Shown: in pieces, positions 7,600-15,594 of the stretch
Layout of the letters: each line of letters begins with the position of its first letter
Position numbering within the stretch: position 1 is the stretch's first letter
Source: Leptolyngbya sp. Heron Island J
GTDB taxonomy: Bacteria; Cyanobacteriota; Cyanobacteriia; Phormidesmidales; Phormidesmidaceae
Length of the DNA: 64,000 nt
Assembly: GCF_000482245.1 (NCBI RefSeq)
Contig: NZ_AWNH01000046.1
Location: 23,856 to 87,855, forward strand
Reading direction: 5' to 3'
Translations under genes and position numbers: made by a program
Notes under the pieces: generated by a model
Databases searched by the model: none
Seen by the model: only the letters and a program-made list of their open reading frames with translations
What the model was told of the DNA's origin: nothing

Positions 7600-8898
7600 C
7601 TAACTACTCTTTCTAGGTGAAAAAGATTGTGAAGTTGGTTCTCCTTCGGCTTTGACAGACTGAGGTAAAAACGATGGCAATGCGGGTTCTGATTTGTCGA
7701 GTTTGACGCCAGGAGTCATGTCTTCAACGGCTGCATCATTTAACTCTCCGCTGAGCAAATCATTGTCTAAGTCATCAGTGACGGAGTCTTCTCCATACAT
7801 CGTGATGGCTTGTGAGGATGCTGCTTGAGGTGAATTCTGTTCCTTGGGTGTGACCACATAGGAAACCTCAGGTGTTGCTTGGGGGGCGGTTTCTAGGAGG
7901 GCAGCTGTTTCTTCTTCTGCAGAAATATCGTTTCTGGCTGGGGGCAACAATAGGAGCCGTTTTCTGAACTTTGCTACGGGAGCCATCATTTCGGCAATGC
8001 GTTCTTCTAGCCAGATGAGCCCGGCCCCAAGGGCTTCGGCCAGGGTGCTAATCAAGCGGTAAAGGGCAACGCCGCTGATGACTAACCCACTGGGCAGTTG
8101 ATTCCCCAAGATTGCGATCGCAACCGCCTCAAATACACCCACACCACCGGGAGCCCCAGGCACCACCAGCCCTAGCAACCAGGCAATACTAAACGCCCCC
8201 ATAATTGGCAAAATCTGATTTGGCTGTAGCGTTTGGAGGGCCGCAATCGTAATCACAAACCCAATGCCGCGTAGGATCACAAACCCAAGCTCTCCCAACA
8301 GTGACGACCAAGGATACCGCTTGAGCCGTAACGTGCTGATAATCACCGTCAGTCCTTGGGACTTAGCTTTGGCTTTGCCGAGCTTTTGCAGGATGGGATT
8401 CAGAAAACGTGGGTGAATCGCCACTAGCATCGCCACTAGCGCTGCTGTGGACACAATTAACAGCCGCCAGTCATTAACCGCAGTTACGCTAAAGCTAATG
8501 GCAGCTAACCCCAGAGCGGCAGCAGCCATCAGCACGGGTTCTAACACAACACCGAGGATAGCAGCGCCCGTCGATGAGCCCGATGTCTGTAGCTCCCGTA
8601 CCCGTCCATAGAAATGCCAGACATTGCCTGGTAGATACTTAGCAATGTTGGTTTTGAGATAGATCATGGTGGTCCATCGACCATCGCGGGGCTGGCCAAT
8701 GGATTTTAAAATCAGATGCCATACCCACCCCGACCAAATGTGGGCGATCAGCGTAATTCCTAAAGCAACTGTCAGCAGCGCTAAAGTAGCGCCGGTAATT
8801 TCCAGAGTTCTGACCTCTTGCCAATGATCCTTTAAGGTCTTAGCAAGAAAGAATAGAATGCCACCAAATAAAAACCAGCGAAGGATGCGATTAACCAT
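7600..8898 (-). CDS. Lysylphosphatidylglycerol synthase TM-type (UPF0104) membrane protein
   Basis: 432 residues from the ATG at 8898; an ATG seven codons upstream (8919) is also in frame. About eight transmembrane segments occupy residues 1-300. The conserved motifs are KYLPGNVWHFYGR, GVVLEPVLMAAAALGL and PGAPGGVGVFEAVAIAILG, the last being the hallmark of the flippase-like half of MprF. The cytoplasmic lysyl-transferase half is absent. The C-terminal 130 residues are a soluble, acidic, low-complexity tail. It is probably a lipid or glycolipid transporter-like protein; substrate unknown. It converges with the M28 peptidase gene. Confidence 0.82.
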   Translation of the reverse strand: MVNRILRWFLFGGILFFLAKTLKDHWQEVRTLEITGATLALLTVALGITLIAHIWSGWVWHLILKSIGQPRDGRWTTMIYLKTNIAKYLPGNVWHFYGRVRELQTSGSSTGAAILGVVLEPVLMAAAALGLAAISFSVTAVNDWRLLIVSTAALVAMLVAIHPRFLNPILQKLGKAKAKSQGLTVIISTLRLKRYPWSSLLGELGFVILRGIGFVITIAALQTLQPNQILPIMGAFSIAWLLGLVVPGAPGGVGVFEAVAIAILGNQLPSGLVISGVALYRLISTLAEALGAGLIWLEERIAEMMAPVAKFRKRLLLLPPARNDISAEEETAALLETAPQATPEVSYVVTPKEQNSPQAASSQAITMYGEDSVTDDLDNDLLSGELNDAAVEDMTPGVKLDKSEPALPSFLPQSVKAEGEPTSQSFSPRKSS

Positions 8899-9063
8899 GG
8901 GTGGTAGGAGCCCGCACATAAAATGGCGGTGTAAAACACTTGGGCAATGGTAACGAGTATTAAACCGCGTTCACATTTAAAACTCTAGGGTCATAACCTA
9001 GACTTTTAATTTGGACGGGCATTTTGGATACAGGTTTAGCACACAGTGTTGACACATTACCGA

Positions 9064-9780
9064 TTAGATTGTCTTTTGGGGCAGATAGCCTGTCATAATT
9101 CGGCCACAGCACCGATATTGGTTATGGTAGGTCCGGCTGACTGGATCGGCGAGAGTGACGATTGAGTCAATGCCGATACCATTGCGTCCTTGATCTTTGC
9201 CAGAGCTATGGATATAGCTTCCTGCTCCCAGGGATAGGGCAACGTGGTTGGTACGCTCTGGGGTACCAAAGAAGAGCAGATCCCCAGCTAGCAGGTCATG
9301 TTTGTCAATTGTGGTTGTAAAGGCTTCTTGTTGGTAAGAGTCGCGGGGTAGGGGGACTCCTACTGATGCAAAGGCGGCTTGTACTAGCCCGGAGCAGTCA
9401 TAGTTAGGAGCCACAGTGCCACCCCAAAGATATTTATTGGGAACTGCCATAGCGGCCTGGGTAAAGGCGATCGCATCTGGAATCACTTGCTCAATATCAT
9501 GCCGAGTCATAGTAGGCGGCTGGTACGACGTAGTGGCAGGTGTCAGGGCGTCAATATCGTCTAACCTGAGCCAGCCGGGATAGTCGTCAGCGCACAGAAT
9601 GACATGAATGCCTGTGGATTCAATGGCTGTGATTCTCAGCTGGCGTCCGGTGGCGGCCTGGGTAACCAGACTGGGTTCAGTTGGGGTTTTGTAGAGGTTG
9701 AGGTTGCGATCGCATCGATACTCAGCCTCAGGAGCCAGCTGCCAGCGATTCTTCAAATCCATTAACTGAACCAAATTCAT
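9064..9780 (-). CDS. NlpC/P60 (C40) peptidoglycan endopeptidase with SH3-like N-terminal domain
   Basis: 238 residues. The C-terminal NlpC/P60 domain shows the catalytic cysteine in YDCSGLVQAAF, the histidine in TNHVALSLG and the polar third residue region YIHSSGKDQG. The N-terminal 85 residues form an SH3b-type targeting domain (LNLYKTPTEPS...ITAIESTGIHVIL). The architecture matches the gamma-D-glutamyl-L-diamino acid endopeptidases of Nostoc and Anabaena that trim cell-wall peptides. No signal peptide is visible, so the substrate may be recycled muropeptides. A strong AAAGGAGG directly abuts the first ATG with no spacer; a TTG at codon 3 (9774) sits at the ideal 6-base distance and may be the true start. 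Confidence 0.88.
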   Translation of the reverse strand: MNLVQLMDLKNRWQLAPEAEYRCDRNLNLYKTPTEPSLVTQAATGRQLRITAIESTGIHVILCADDYPGWLRLDDIDALTPATTSYQPPTMTRHDIEQVIPDAIAFTQAAMAVPNKYLWGGTVAPNYDCSGLVQAAFASVGVPLPRDSYQQEAFTTTIDKHDLLAGDLLFFGTPERTNHVALSLGAGSYIHSSGKDQGRNGIGIDSIVTLADPVSRTYHNQYRCCGRIMTGYLPQKTI

Positions 9781-9974
9781 CCTCCTTTTCCGTGTTCCGA
9801 ACCCTTAGCATTCAAAGTGCAGACAGCGCCATACTGCAATTAAATATCTGCAACCCGAATGTAACGCTCTTGACGTTCCTATGTAACGAATGACCCATTA
9901 CGTCAGACAATAAAAAAACATTTTGTCGCATTAGCTACTGTTTTGTTAGTCGTCTTCATCCGTTAAGCAACGCC

Positions 9975-11135
9975 ATGACTCTGACTGCCGCTCGACCCAA
10001 AATCAACGAGACCTTTCGTATTACCCCCCCAGCCCTAGACATCCCGGAGCGTCTGCTGCTCGGCCCTGGCCCTTCCAACTCCAATCCCGACGTGGTTGCC
10101 GCTATGAACCGGCAGCCCATCGGTCATCTAGACCCAGCCTATCTGGATTTAATGGATGAAGTACAGGCGATGATGCGCTACGTCTGGCAAACCGAGAACC
10201 AGATGACATTGCCCATCAGCGGCACTGGTTCTGCCGCTATGGAGGCCACTCTGGCCAATACAGTCGAGCCTGGGGATGTTGTGCTTGTCGGCATTAACGG
10301 CTACTTTGGCAACCGCCTGGTGGATATGGCCGGTCGCTATCGAGCCGATGTCCGCAGCATCAACAAACCCTGGGGACAGGTCTTTAGCCTAGGCGAACTA
10401 CGTGCTGCCCTCGAAGAGCATCGTCCTGCCATTCTGGCTCTGGTCCATGCCGAAACCTCTACCGGTGCGCGTCAGCCCCTGGAAGGTGTAGGTGATCTGT
10501 GCCGTGAGTTTGACTGTCTGCTTCTGGTTGATACGGTCACTAGCCTCGGTGGTATTCCTATCTTTCTAGATGAGTGGAAAGTAGACATGGCCTATAGCTG
10601 CAGCCAAAAAGGCTTAAGCTGCCCTCCAGGCAGCTCCCCCTTCACCATGAGCGAGCGGGCCCTGCAAAAGTTGGACCAACGTCAGACCAAGGTCGCTAAC
10701 TGGTATTTAGACATTTCCTTGCTGCGTAACTACTGGGGTAAGGATCGCACCTACCATCACACTGCCCCGGTTAACATGACCTACGCAATCCGTGAGGCGC
10801 TACGTCTAGTCACTGAAGAAGGATTAGAGAACTCCTGGGAGCGTCACCAAACGACCGCCGAGAAACTGTGGGAGGGCCTGGCAGATTTGGGTCTTAATTG
10901 TCATGTGGATAAAGAATATCGTCTGCCAACATTGACAACAGTTCAGGTGCCAGAAGGTGTTGATGCGAAAGCGGTAACCAGTAAGCTACTCAATGACCAT
11001 AATATTGAGATTGGCAATGGTTTGGGTGAACTAGGCGGTAAGGTCTGGCGTATTGGCCTGATGGGCTATAACAGTCGGCCAGAAAATGTAGACAATGTGC
11101 TAGTGGCTTTAGGCAAAGTTATGGCAGAGCTGTAA
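9975..11135 (+). CDS. Alanine/serine-glyoxylate aminotransferase family protein (class V)
   Basis: 386 residues, full length. The PLP-binding lysine is K212 in SCSQKGLSCPPG, and the cofactor-binding Asp lies in LLVDTVTSLGG. The N-terminal LLLGPGPSNSNPDV and SGTGSAAMEATLAN motifs are typical of the AGXT/serine-pyruvate aminotransferase group. In cyanobacteria this enzyme makes glycine from photorespiratory glyoxylate; homologues were long mislabelled as the small subunit of a soluble hydrogenase. The gene is monocistronic with a 190-base leader and a clear hairpin terminator at 11169. The choice of amino donor (alanine or serine) cannot be read from sequence. Confidence 0.88.
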   Translation: MTLTAARPKINETFRITPPALDIPERLLLGPGPSNSNPDVVAAMNRQPIGHLDPAYLDLMDEVQAMMRYVWQTENQMTLPISGTGSAAMEATLANTVEPGDVVLVGINGYFGNRLVDMAGRYRADVRSINKPWGQVFSLGELRAALEEHRPAILALVHAETSTGARQPLEGVGDLCREFDCLLLVDTVTSLGGIPIFLDEWKVDMAYSCSQKGLSCPPGSSPFTMSERALQKLDQRQTKVANWYLDISLLRNYWGKDRTYHHTAPVNMTYAIREALRLVTEEGLENSWERHQTTAEKLWEGLADLGLNCHVDKEYRLPTLTTVQVPEGVDAKAVTSKLLNDHNIEIGNGLGELGGKVWRIGLMGYNSRPENVDNVLVALGKVMAEL

Positions 11136-11168
11136 CTGGCTAATTAACAAAAGGTCTGTAAAAATCAC

Positions 11169-11214
11169 CTCTGCTGAGAACCGAAATATTTTCAAAGTAT
11201 CAGCAGAGATTTTT
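11169..11214 (+). terminator. Intrinsic terminator after the aminotransferase gene
   Basis: CTCTGCTGA (11169-11177) and TCAGCAGAG (11200-11208) form a perfect 9-bp stem with a 22-base loop, followed by ATTTTTC. It lies 34 bases after the stop codon. Confidence 0.7.
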
Positions 11215-11423
11215 CATATGAGAAAAAATCGTGTATGTCTCATCAGTTAATATTGCAGTAAAAAATATCAAATTTCTTTGAATTATTTATAAGTTCCTAA
11301 GAACCACTCATCCCTGTTCTGATCTGAGCGAGCTAGAGTAGTACTAATCGAAGCGACGTGCTTTGAAGTCATATAAGTCGCGCTTTGTCTAGTTTCCATA
11401 CTTAAATTCGGAATCAGTGACTC

Positions 11424-11999
11424 ATGGCTGATGGATTCAAAGAATATAGGAGTGTCGGCGAATTCCCACTCCACATTCAAACGTTAAATAGAGAAGAGCT
11501 TGAGGCTACTTATCAAGATATTCGTCAAGAATATAAGCGCTTATCCATTAGTCGTGGGCAGTTAGTAAGGCGTCAGACAGAAGCTAAAACCAAAGTTAAG
11601 ACACTGAAGCATAGCTTGGCTAATGTTAGTTCCGCTTTGGATACTCTTAGTCGGGATAAAGAAACTCTGCAAAAGTCTTTAGCTCATAGTGTTCAGTTAC
11701 AAGGGTCAATTCGAACAGAACGTGATCAGCTGTCCAGCAGTGTGCGTGATTTGAAGCAACAGCTTGATGCCACTGCTGGTCTATTAGATGAATTTGAAAA
11801 CGTCTATGAGGAAGTTAAGGATAATAAGAGCCTAGGCGGCTTCTGGCGATTACTACAGGCTGCAAAAAGACTTTTGACCACAGATATTAGCCAACTAATG
11901 ATGAAACGGGCAGATGTGGTGGTTGAAGACGACGAAAACGATTTTCTAAAAGAAGATCAAGCTAGTATTAATCGTAGCTTACTTGATAACCGAGGTTAA
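11424..11999 (+). CDS. Coiled-coil protein, unknown function
   Basis: 191 residues from an ATG at 11424. Residues 20-130 are a nearly continuous heptad-type coiled coil rich in Gln, Glu, Lys, Leu and Ser, followed by a short non-helical GLGGFWRLLQAAKRLLT-like segment and an acidic tail (VVVEDDENDFLKED). No signal peptide or membrane helix is visible. The next gene starts 3 bases after the stop and also encodes a coiled-coil protein, so the two are almost certainly co-transcribed and may bind each other. I do not recognise the family. The third codon positions look ordinary for this genome. Confidence 0.7.
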   Translation: MADGFKEYRSVGEFPLHIQTLNREELEATYQDIRQEYKRLSISRGQLVRRQTEAKTKVKTLKHSLANVSSALDTLSRDKETLQKSLAHSVQLQGSIRTERDQLSSSVRDLKQQLDATAGLLDEFENVYEEVKDNKSLGGFWRLLQAAKRLLTTDISQLMMKRADVVVEDDENDFLKEDQASINRSLLDNRG

Positions 12000-12002
12000 C
12001 TC

Positions 12003-12506
12003 ATGGGGCGCTTAACGGATTCACTCAGAAAAGCCTCAGCAAAGTTAGATAACATCGAATCGGGTATCGATAAAATGTCATCTCTGAGTGAAGACTTGGC
12101 CAAAAATACGGCCAATGTAGCCGATGCTTCGCTCAAGTTAGGATATACCTATGCTAGGGCTGAAAAAGAATTAACTACTGATGCTCCTACGCAAGCTGAA
12201 AAAGCTGATGACGTAGCTTCAAAAATAGCGACGCTCAGTCAACAGCTAGAAAAAGCCCGAAGTTCGCAAAACGCTTTTCAAACCTGGAATGATCTATACC
12301 GCCTTCAACAGGTGCTAGTAGTTCAATATTTGCAGGAGCAAGATATCGAGCCAGCTGTCCTAGAGCAAGTTCACCAGATATTAAAGTTGAAAAGCATTAA
12401 ACAGGCTCCTACTCTAGCTAACAAAATTTTGAACCTGGCTCCGTCTAAAATTCTGCGCTTGCTAAAGAATCCGCTGAAGTATAAATCACACCTGCTGGAT
12501 AGATAA
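12003..12506 (+). CDS. Helical protein paired with the upstream coiled-coil protein, unknown function
   Basis: 167 residues. The N-terminal 60 residues (LTDSLRKASAKLDNIESGIDK...SLSEDLAKNTANVADASLKL) have a repetitive, methyl-accepting-protein-like heptad pattern. A second helix pair follows around residues 70-115 and a basic, hydrophobic C-terminus (KILRLLKNPLKYKSHLL) could touch membrane or nucleic acid. It begins 3 bases after the preceding gene's stop, with no separate promoter space, so the two form an operon. Both lack any catalytic motif. A structural or scaffold pair is the simplest reading; the function is unknown. Confidence 0.7.
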   Translation: MGRLTDSLRKASAKLDNIESGIDKMSSLSEDLAKNTANVADASLKLGYTYARAEKELTTDAPTQAEKADDVASKIATLSQQLEKARSSQNAFQTWNDLYRLQQVLVVQYLQEQDIEPAVLEQVHQILKLKSIKQAPTLANKILNLAPSKILRLLKNPLKYKSHLLDR

Positions 12507-12529
12507 TGACTGACGGGATCTAGATGGGC

Positions 12530-12841
12530 TCAGCTTTCTAATACCTTGCTGCCAGTTACCCGCTGATAATGCTCCACCACGGGAAACGGATCATAAAAGT
12601 GGTGCAACAGCGCCTTCCATTGTTGATATTCTTCTGAACCGCGAAAACCTTGAGTGTGATCCTCTAAGGTTTGCCAAGTCACTAGCAATATATATCGGTT
12701 CTCTTTTTCGATGCACTTTTGCAATTGGTGGCTGCCATAGCCAGCCATGGAGCTAATAATCGACTGGGCTTGCTGAAATGCAGTTTCAAAGGCGTCGATT
12801 TCTCCGGGTTTGATGTCAAGAATAGCGACTTCTAGAATCAT
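12530..12841 (-). CDS. Antibiotic biosynthesis monooxygenase (ABM) fold protein
   Basis: 103 residues, the size of one dimeric ferredoxin-like ABM domain. The sequence starts MILEVAILDIKPGE and continues with the typical FQQAQSIISSMAGYGSHQLQKC strand-helix pattern, YILLVTWQTLEDH and FRGSEEYQQWKALLHHF. ABM domain proteins include quinone-forming monooxygenases and heme-degrading enzymes, but many are uncharacterised stress proteins. No partner gene gives a clue. It is convergent with the coiled-coil operon. Confidence 0.82.
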   Translation of the reverse strand: MILEVAILDIKPGEIDAFETAFQQAQSIISSMAGYGSHQLQKCIEKENRYILLVTWQTLEDHTQGFRGSEEYQQWKALLHHFYDPFPVVEHYQRVTGSKVLES

Positions 12842-12903
12842 GGGTTGAGTGAGTCAATACTGGCAGATCTTCTAGAATAGAGCTATGTTCGAATTCAATC
12901 CTG

Positions 12904-13554
12904 ATGAGTGCTATGTCCTTAACACGCTTACCACTCCCTACAGATACCTGGACATCAGTTGCCTGGGATGAGTTCGTGCAGTTGGTTGAACGGCCTGAAC
13001 ATCAACACCATAAAGCCTACTATTCCAATGGCAAAATGAGGCTGGAAACCATGCCAACAGGTTCCGATCATGCAAGAGACCATGCCATCCTCATGCTGCT
13101 TATTGGTCTTTTCGGCATGGTTACGGGTATTCCCCTTGATCCTCGTGATGCTTGCTCTTATCGCAGACCCGGTAGCGATGAATTTCAACCGGATATCTCT
13201 TACTACGTTGGTGATCATGCGAACTGTATCCCTAAAGGCACTCGCATCATTAACTTAGAGCAACATCCCAAACCAGATCTGGTGATCGAAATTTCCGACA
13301 CGACCCTGGCTGATGATAAAGGTGAAAAACGTCTTCAATATGAAGCGTTACGTATTTCTGAGTATTGGATTTGGGATGTTAGAAATGTCCAGCTGATTGC
13401 GTTTTCGATTTCGCCAGATGGCAGCAGCAAACGTATTGACACATCAAAAGTACTCTCAAATTTGACCCTGAGTCTGATTGTAGAGGCACTACGCCGCAGT
13501 GACGTTGCCGATCAGTCAGCAATTGGTGCATGGTTTATGGAACAGATTCGTTAG
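12904..13554 (+). CDS. Uma2-family (DUF820) PD-(D/E)XK nuclease-like protein
   Basis: 216 residues. Uma2 proteins are expanded in cyanobacteria. The restriction-endonuclease-like core is visible: FQPDISYYVG with the metal-binding Asp, then PDLVIEISDTT with the E-x-(S) motif, then DDKGEKRLQYEALRISEYWIWD with the catalytic-core Lys region. The intact motifs suggest a potentially active nuclease fold. Biological roles are unknown; many copies sit near mobile DNA, but here the gene lies alone between housekeeping genes. An ATG four codons in (12913) is a possible alternative start. Confidence 0.85.
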   Translation: MSAMSLTRLPLPTDTWTSVAWDEFVQLVERPEHQHHKAYYSNGKMRLETMPTGSDHARDHAILMLLIGLFGMVTGIPLDPRDACSYRRPGSDEFQPDISYYVGDHANCIPKGTRIINLEQHPKPDLVIEISDTTLADDKGEKRLQYEALRISEYWIWDVRNVQLIAFSISPDGSSKRIDTSKVLSNLTLSLIVEALRRSDVADQSAIGAWFMEQIR

Positions 13555-13565
13555 TCAGTCTAAAC

Positions 13566-15026
13566 TTAACGACGGATCTCCATAGCGGCATTATAAATGG
13601 CTTCATTTCTGCGCACTGACTTATCCAAGTCCACCACTGGATTGGGATAATCCACACCAATAGTCACATTGCAACGCTTCTGCTCGTCTGCATCTAGTTT
13701 CCAGGGGCTGTGAATTTTTTTGCGGGGTACCTTGGCTAGCTCTGGTAGCCAGTGTTTTACATACTTTCCATCTGGATCATAGTCTTTTGACTGTTTAGGA
13801 ATATTGAAATAGCGAAAACCGCGAGCGTCGTTGCCGACACCAGCTGTGTAATTCCAGTTTCCCCAGTTGCTGCAAACGTCGTAATCTATCAGCAGCGACT
13901 CAAACCACTCTGCTCCCATGCGCCAGTCGATGCCCAGATTTTTAGTTAAAAAGCTGGCGACGTTTTGTCGTCCCCGGTTTGACATAAATCCAGTGGTGAC
14001 TAACTCTCGCATGTTGGCATCCACCAGCGGATATCCTGTCTCACCTCTGGTCCATTGTTCAAATCGTTGCCAATCTTGTTTCCAGTCGACTTGTAACCCT
14101 CGTAATCCTGAAGGATAAAACACGGTATCGCCATGTTTGGCACAGATAAACCGAAAAAAGTCTCGCCAGAGTAGCTCAAATATTAGCCAATAGGTGGAGT
14201 CATTTTTTACACGTTTAGCTTCATAGGCTCCCACTTCTTCGTAGATACGACGGGGTGAGAGACAACCCAGGGCCAGCCAGGGGGAGAATTTAGAGGAATA
14301 GTCTGCGCCTAACATGCCATTGCGAGTTTGTTCGTAGACGCGCAGTTTGTCTACATTCCAAAAATAATGTTGCAAACGCTGGAGGGCTGAGGTCTCTCCT
14401 CCTTTAAACGACAAGACGCCGCGTGGCTCGGGAGTTTTGTTGTCTAATCCTAGACTGGCTAATGTAGGCAGCCTACCTGGCTCAATAGTGGGCAGTGGCG
14501 ACAGTTTTGTGGGGGCTACAAAGGCTGGATAAACTGAGCTGCTTTTTTCGACCTTTTTGCGAAAGGCGGTGAAGACTTTAGGGAGCTGAGAGATTTCAAA
14601 GGGTAAATCGTCGGGATGGTAGAGGGTGGCTCCCCAATACACTTCATAACTGATTTTGAGCTGGGTGAGTTGTTTTTCTAGGGCTGCATCCACAGCTAGC
14701 TCTTCGCTGGTGACTTCTTCGTGCCAGTAGACAGCGTCTACCTGCAGTGCTTTGGCAATGATAGGAATTTCGTCTTCGGGTTTGCCATGACGTACGACGA
14801 GATCTGAGCCTTTTGTCTGTAAGGATGCTTGCAGGTCAGACACGCTTTCTAGCAAAAACTGGGCACGATATACACCGGTTTTGGGAAAGCCAAAGCTGGT
14901 TTGGCTAAATTGACGTGGATCAAAACAGTAGACGGGAATAATCTCTGCGTTTTGCGCTAGGGCTCGGTGGAGCGGTTCGTGATCGTGGAGGCGGAGGTCA
15001 TTGCGAAACCAGAGCAAAATGCGCAT
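13566..15026 (-). CDS. Cryptochrome DASH / deoxyribodipyrimidine photolyase family
   Basis: 486 residues from the ATG at 15026 (MRILLWFRNDLRLHDHE), which is the conserved family N-terminus; 18 further codons upstream remain open. The N-terminal alpha/beta domain (about 1-150) binds the antenna pterin, and the FAD domain carries the conserved TGYPLVDANMREL, GRQNVASFL and WNYTAGVGNDARG stretches. The DYDVCSNWGNWNYTAGVGNDAR block and the terminal YDPDGKYVKHWLPEL are typical of the DASH subgroup, which repairs cyclobutane dimers mostly in single-stranded DNA. It shares a 112-base divergent region with the PrxQ gene. Confidence 0.92.
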   Translation of the reverse strand: MRILLWFRNDLRLHDHEPLHRALAQNAEIIPVYCFDPRQFSQTSFGFPKTGVYRAQFLLESVSDLQASLQTKGSDLVVRHGKPEDEIPIIAKALQVDAVYWHEEVTSEELAVDAALEKQLTQLKISYEVYWGATLYHPDDLPFEISQLPKVFTAFRKKVEKSSSVYPAFVAPTKLSPLPTIEPGRLPTLASLGLDNKTPEPRGVLSFKGGETSALQRLQHYFWNVDKLRVYEQTRNGMLGADYSSKFSPWLALGCLSPRRIYEEVGAYEAKRVKNDSTYWLIFELLWRDFFRFICAKHGDTVFYPSGLRGLQVDWKQDWQRFEQWTRGETGYPLVDANMRELVTTGFMSNRGRQNVASFLTKNLGIDWRMGAEWFESLLIDYDVCSNWGNWNYTAGVGNDARGFRYFNIPKQSKDYDPDGKYVKHWLPELAKVPRKKIHSPWKLDADEQKRCNVTIGVDYPNPVVDLDKSVRRNEAIYNAAMEIRR

Positions 15027-15138
15027 GAAAAAAGGTTTGAGTTGGGTGGGGAGAGGTAGAGCGTTTAATTTTTCTACCAAAGCAGTATGCTAAATAAAAG
15101 TTAACAATTTCTTCCCATAAAAGAAAGGAACGCAAACG

Positions 15139-15594
15139 ATGGCGATTAAGGTGGGTGATACGGCTCCGGATTTTACATTGCAGTCCCAGTCTGGGGAGTC
15201 GGTGACGCTATCTAGCTTTAAGGGTCAGAAGACTGTGGTGCTGTATTTCTATCCCAAGGATGATACGCCTGGCTGCACTACGGAGTCCTGCACATTTCGT
15301 GATAGCTTCCAGGATTTTCAGGATCTGGGGGCTGAGGTGATTGGCATTAGTAGTGATTCTCCAGAGTCACATCAAAAGTTTGCTGGCAAGTATAGTCTGC
15401 CGTTTACTTTGGTGAGTGATGCTGATTCAAGTGTGCGTAAGGCTTATGGTGTACCGGCTACCCTAGGTTTGCTGCCAGGGCGTGTGACCTATGTGATTGA
15501 TCAAAGCGGCACCGTTCGTCATGTGTTCAACTCCCAATTCAATCCTAAAAAGCACGTGGATGAAGCGCTTACAGTGTTGAAAGGGTTGGGCTGA
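15139..15594 (+). CDS. PrxQ/Bcp-type peroxiredoxin
   Basis: 151 residues. The peroxidatic and resolving cysteines are spaced as in PrxQ (PGCTTESCTFRD, C-x4-C), and the fold markers GDTAPDFTL and VVLYFYPKDDTPG are present. The enzyme reduces hydrogen and alkyl peroxides with thioredoxin. AAAGGA lies 9 bases upstream of the ATG. Its last 26 bases overlap the end of the convergent cyclase gene, so the two transcripts are antisense to each other at their 3' ends. Confidence 0.93.
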   Translation: MAIKVGDTAPDFTLQSQSGESVTLSSFKGQKTVVLYFYPKDDTPGCTTESCTFRDSFQDFQDLGAEVIGISSDSPESHQKFAGKYSLPFTLVSDADSSVRKAYGVPATLGLLPGRVTYVIDQSGTVRHVFNSQFNPKKHVDEALTVLKGLG

